Source: Pseudomonadota bacterium (GTDB lineage Bacteria > Pseudomonadota > Alphaproteobacteria > Rhizobiales > Tepidamorphaceae). Taken from it: 64,000 nt of DNA. This document shows positions 63,828 through 64,000 of the stretch, piece by piece. The first letter of the stretch is position 1, and the number at the start of each line of letters is the position of its first letter. Location: contig JAEWYT010000189.1 in NCBI GenBank assembly GCA_023458595.1, forward strand, positions 1 through 64,000. The letters run 5' to 3'. A model generated the notes under the pieces. The model was not told where the DNA came from. It saw only the letters and a program-made list of their open reading frames with translations, and did no database searches. The position numbers and the translations under genes are program-made.

Positions 63828-63842
63828 TGTATTCAGTATCCA
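63828..63842 (-). promoter_or_regulatory. operator-like palindrome 3 (glxB promoter)
   Basis: TGTATTCAGTATCCA, the same 15-bp pattern as at 52396 and 59328 with one arm mismatch. It overlaps a second perfect inverted repeat, ATACTG-N4-CAGTAT (63824-63839). It lies only 29 bases before the glxB start, so a bound protein would block the promoter or initiation. It also sits about 105 bases upstream of the divergent regulator gene. Confidence 0.7.
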
Positions 63843-63947
63843 AAACTGGCGCAAGGGGATTTGGCGAACCGGCCTCCGTGCGTGGGCGAATAAGGTATTA
63901 TGCAACCCGAGTCGGTCCCAGTTGACCCCGAAAGATAGGTCTGAGGC

Positions 63948-64000
63948 GTGGCACTCAAGAGTATAAAGGCCGAACGGCGACGGCTCGCCGACGAGGTCTA
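63948..64000 (+). CDS. start of a probable GntR-family regulator (cut by the window end)
   Basis: The frame opens with GTG at 63948 and reads MALKSIKAERRRLADEV before the window ends. ATAGG about eight bases upstream can serve as ribosome-binding site, and an in-frame stop lies two codons before the GTG. The LADEV pattern is like the first helix of GntR winged-HTH regulators. It is divergent from glxB with an operator-like site between them. With only 17 codons visible the family call is tentative. Confidence 0.5.
   Translation, partial: MALKSIKAERRRLADEV

Overview
The window is high-GC, densely packed DNA with many ATGA, GTGA and TGATG stop/start overlaps. Gene content (GlxBCD-type glutamate synthase-like trio, PleC/DivJ-like histidine kinase, otsAB with a GH15 trehalase-like enzyme, DUF971 and DUF3144 proteins, formate-dehydrogenase-type cytochrome b, TIGR02281-like retropepsins) points to an alphaproteobacterium, probably in the Hyphomicrobiales. 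No rRNA, tRNA, CRISPR array, transposase or prophage gene was seen. All identifications come from reading motifs by eye; no database search was run.

Layout. (1) About 0.1-11.8 kb: surface polysaccharide locus. A minus-strand pair encodes a WecC-type UDP-ManNAc dehydrogenase and a WecG-type glycosyltransferase fused to a large N-terminal helical toroid. A plus-strand run encodes WbpD/WbpB/WbpE-like enzymes for a diacetamido uronic acid, two further sugar epimerase-like proteins, a second aminotransferase and a second nucleotide-sugar dehydrogenase. (2) About 12-16.6 kb: divergent exported proteins (a Tat-type, glycine-rich Hint-domain protein and a beta-propeller plus beta-helix protein) and a membrane acyltransferase. 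(3) About 16.9-24.6 kb: an aldehyde dehydrogenase, a trehalose operon (otsB, GH15 enzyme, otsA), an L,D-transpeptidase, a small cytochrome c and two small conserved proteins. (4) About 24.8-33.5 kb: a formate-dehydrogenase-associated redox module (large 4Fe-4S protein; cytochrome b gamma subunit; WD40-cytochrome c; HtrA-like protease) without a catalytic subunit, then moaA. (5) About 33.7-47.5 kb: ordinary genes: transporters, uracil-DNA-glycosylase-like and beta-lactamase-fold proteins, GST, nuclease, histidine kinase, two retropepsins, phosphomannomutase, AraC and MerR regulators, TauE, DusA.

(6) About 47.6-64 kb is the notable part: a bacterial microcompartment (BMC) locus. One minus-strand operon carries a glutamine-synthetase-like ligase, a BMC-P, a BMC-H, an opine-dehydrogenase-like protein, a CoA-acylating-type aldehyde dehydrogenase, a BMC-T, a malate-dehydrogenase-like enzyme with an added N-terminal domain, and RidA. 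It is followed by a branched-chain/amide-type ABC transporter operon. It is flanked by a divergent FAD amine-oxidase-like gene, the GlxB-GlxC-GlxD trio and the start of a likely GntR regulator. A 15-bp palindrome (TGTAT-N5-ATACA, one mismatch in one copy) lies in front of the transporter, in the ligase/oxidase divergent promoter and in front of glxB, which suggests one regulon.

Working model (inference): an imported amine is attached to glutamate by the ligase, rearranged to an N-substituted glutamate by GlxBCD (as in the N-methylglutamate pathway), and oxidised by the FAD enzyme or the opine-dehydrogenase-like enzyme to an aldehyde. The shell would confine that aldehyde while the aldehyde dehydrogenase converts it to acyl-CoA and the malate-dehydrogenase-like enzyme recycles NAD. 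The substrate is not known. No phosphotransacylase or alcohol dehydrogenase of the usual BMC core is present in the window.
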